Of a stretch of 53,975 nucleotides of DNA, positions 53,849-53,975 are shown one piece after another. Location of the stretch: the NCBI RefSeq assembly GCF_005889725.1, contig NZ_VCKX01000049.1, positions 1-53,975 on the forward strand, read 5' to 3'. The notes beneath the pieces are model-generated. The model worked only from the letters and a program-made list of their open reading frames with translations, ran no database searches and had not been told where the DNA came from. The stretch is from Nonomuraea zeae. Lineage in GTDB: Bacteria > Actinomycetota > Actinomycetes > Streptosporangiales > Streptosporangiaceae. Each line of letters opens with the position of its first letter. The first letter of the stretch is position 1. The translations under genes were made by a program, and so were the position numbers.

Positions 53849-53975
53849 TGAACCGCCCCGAGTTTGATGGAGACCTCAGCGGTTGATGGTCAGGGCATCG
53901 TTGGGCTGGTGTTGAGCGTAGTAGATCGCCTCGAATTCCTCAGGTGGAAGGTGTCCGATGGCCGAGTGCAGGCGG
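53849..53975 (-). mobile_element. End of an IS3-family insertion sequence, truncated by window edge
   Basis: TGAACCGCCCCGAGTTTGAT starting at 53849 resembles the terminal inverted repeat of actinobacterial IS3-family elements, and the transposase stop codon lies just inside at 53876. The boundary with host DNA is therefore about 53848/53849. The other end is outside the window. Confidence 0.7.
53876..53975 (-). CDS. IS3-family transposase OrfB, C-terminal end
   Basis: Only the last 32 residues are in the window: RLHSAIGHLPPEEFEAIYYA, then a short tail ending TINR. R-L-H-S-x-x-G-x-x-x-P-x-E-F is the hallmark end of the rve_3 integrase core of IS3-family transposases (IS3/IS2-like OrfB). Whether the whole element is intact cannot be told here. 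Confidence 0.85.
   Translation of the reverse strand, partial: RLHSAIGHLPPEEFEAIYYAQHQPNDALTINR

Overview
This is high-GC DNA with almost uniformly G/C third codon positions, GTG/TTG starts and long antisense reading frames. The gene content (AfsR/SARP-type regulators, DUF6289 and EACC1 proteins, drrAB-like exporter, MmyB-like XRE regulator) points to a filamentous actinomycete, most likely Streptosporangiales/Nonomuraea-like. The genus is an inference. No rRNA, tRNA or CRISPR array was seen.

Layout. 1-7.3 kb: an OmpR-type two-component system facing a truncated secreted-protein gene across 11-bp direct repeats, then a Tat-exported Rieske protein, a double-GNAT protein, an MBL-fold hydrolase, a VOC protein and a NarL-type two-component pair. 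7.3-18.4 kb: a TetR/thioesterase unit, a Baeyer-Villiger-type monooxygenase, a polytopic glycosyltransferase-like protein, a PadR operon with a perfect inverted repeat over its start, a CadD-like transporter, a Leu/Val-dehydrogenase-like enzyme, an MFS exporter and two hypotheticals. 18.6-25.7 kb: furA-katG with a strong terminator, two tandem DUF6289 secreted peptides, GNAT, SnoaL-like, membrane protein, secreted alpha/beta hydrolase and PAS-LuxR genes. 25.7-32.1 kb: a complete tripartite tricarboxylate transporter (tctCBA) divergent from its own two-component system, plus a lone TAXI-type lipoprotein. 32.3-34.3 kb: an SDR and small partner divergent from an MmyB-like regulator.

34.3-37.0 kb is the most notable stretch: an EACC1-type membrane adaptor overlapping a caspase-like protease that carries an extra C-terminal helical module and a Cys/His cluster. 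It is a predicted biological-conflict (cell-suicide/immunity) pair. It is bordered on the left by a decayed alpha/beta-hydrolase gene and on the right by a small gene whose frame is broken at an 11-G tract.

37.0-47.2 kb: lipoprotein, NTase-like protein, serine beta-lactamase-fold hydrolase, a DrrAB-type ABC exporter, a 1097-residue AfsR-like regulator whose 3' end runs antisense into the exporter permease, an HxlR-peroxiredoxin fusion regulator and a divergent MFS exporter with four 14-residue tandem repeats before its first membrane helix. 47.4-54 kb is more accessory: secreted proteins, an ECF sigma factor broken by a frameshifting deletion next to its membrane partner, an IS630-type transposase remnant, an ADP-ribosylglycohydrolase, small hypotheticals, and the end of an IS3-family element at the right edge.

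Several neighbouring genes are tied by 4-14 bp overlaps (RR/HK pairs, drrA/drrB, EACC1/caspase, sigma/partner). Many convergent pairs are separated by 0-6 bp, so the window is compact on its left and looser, with more decayed genes, towards the right.
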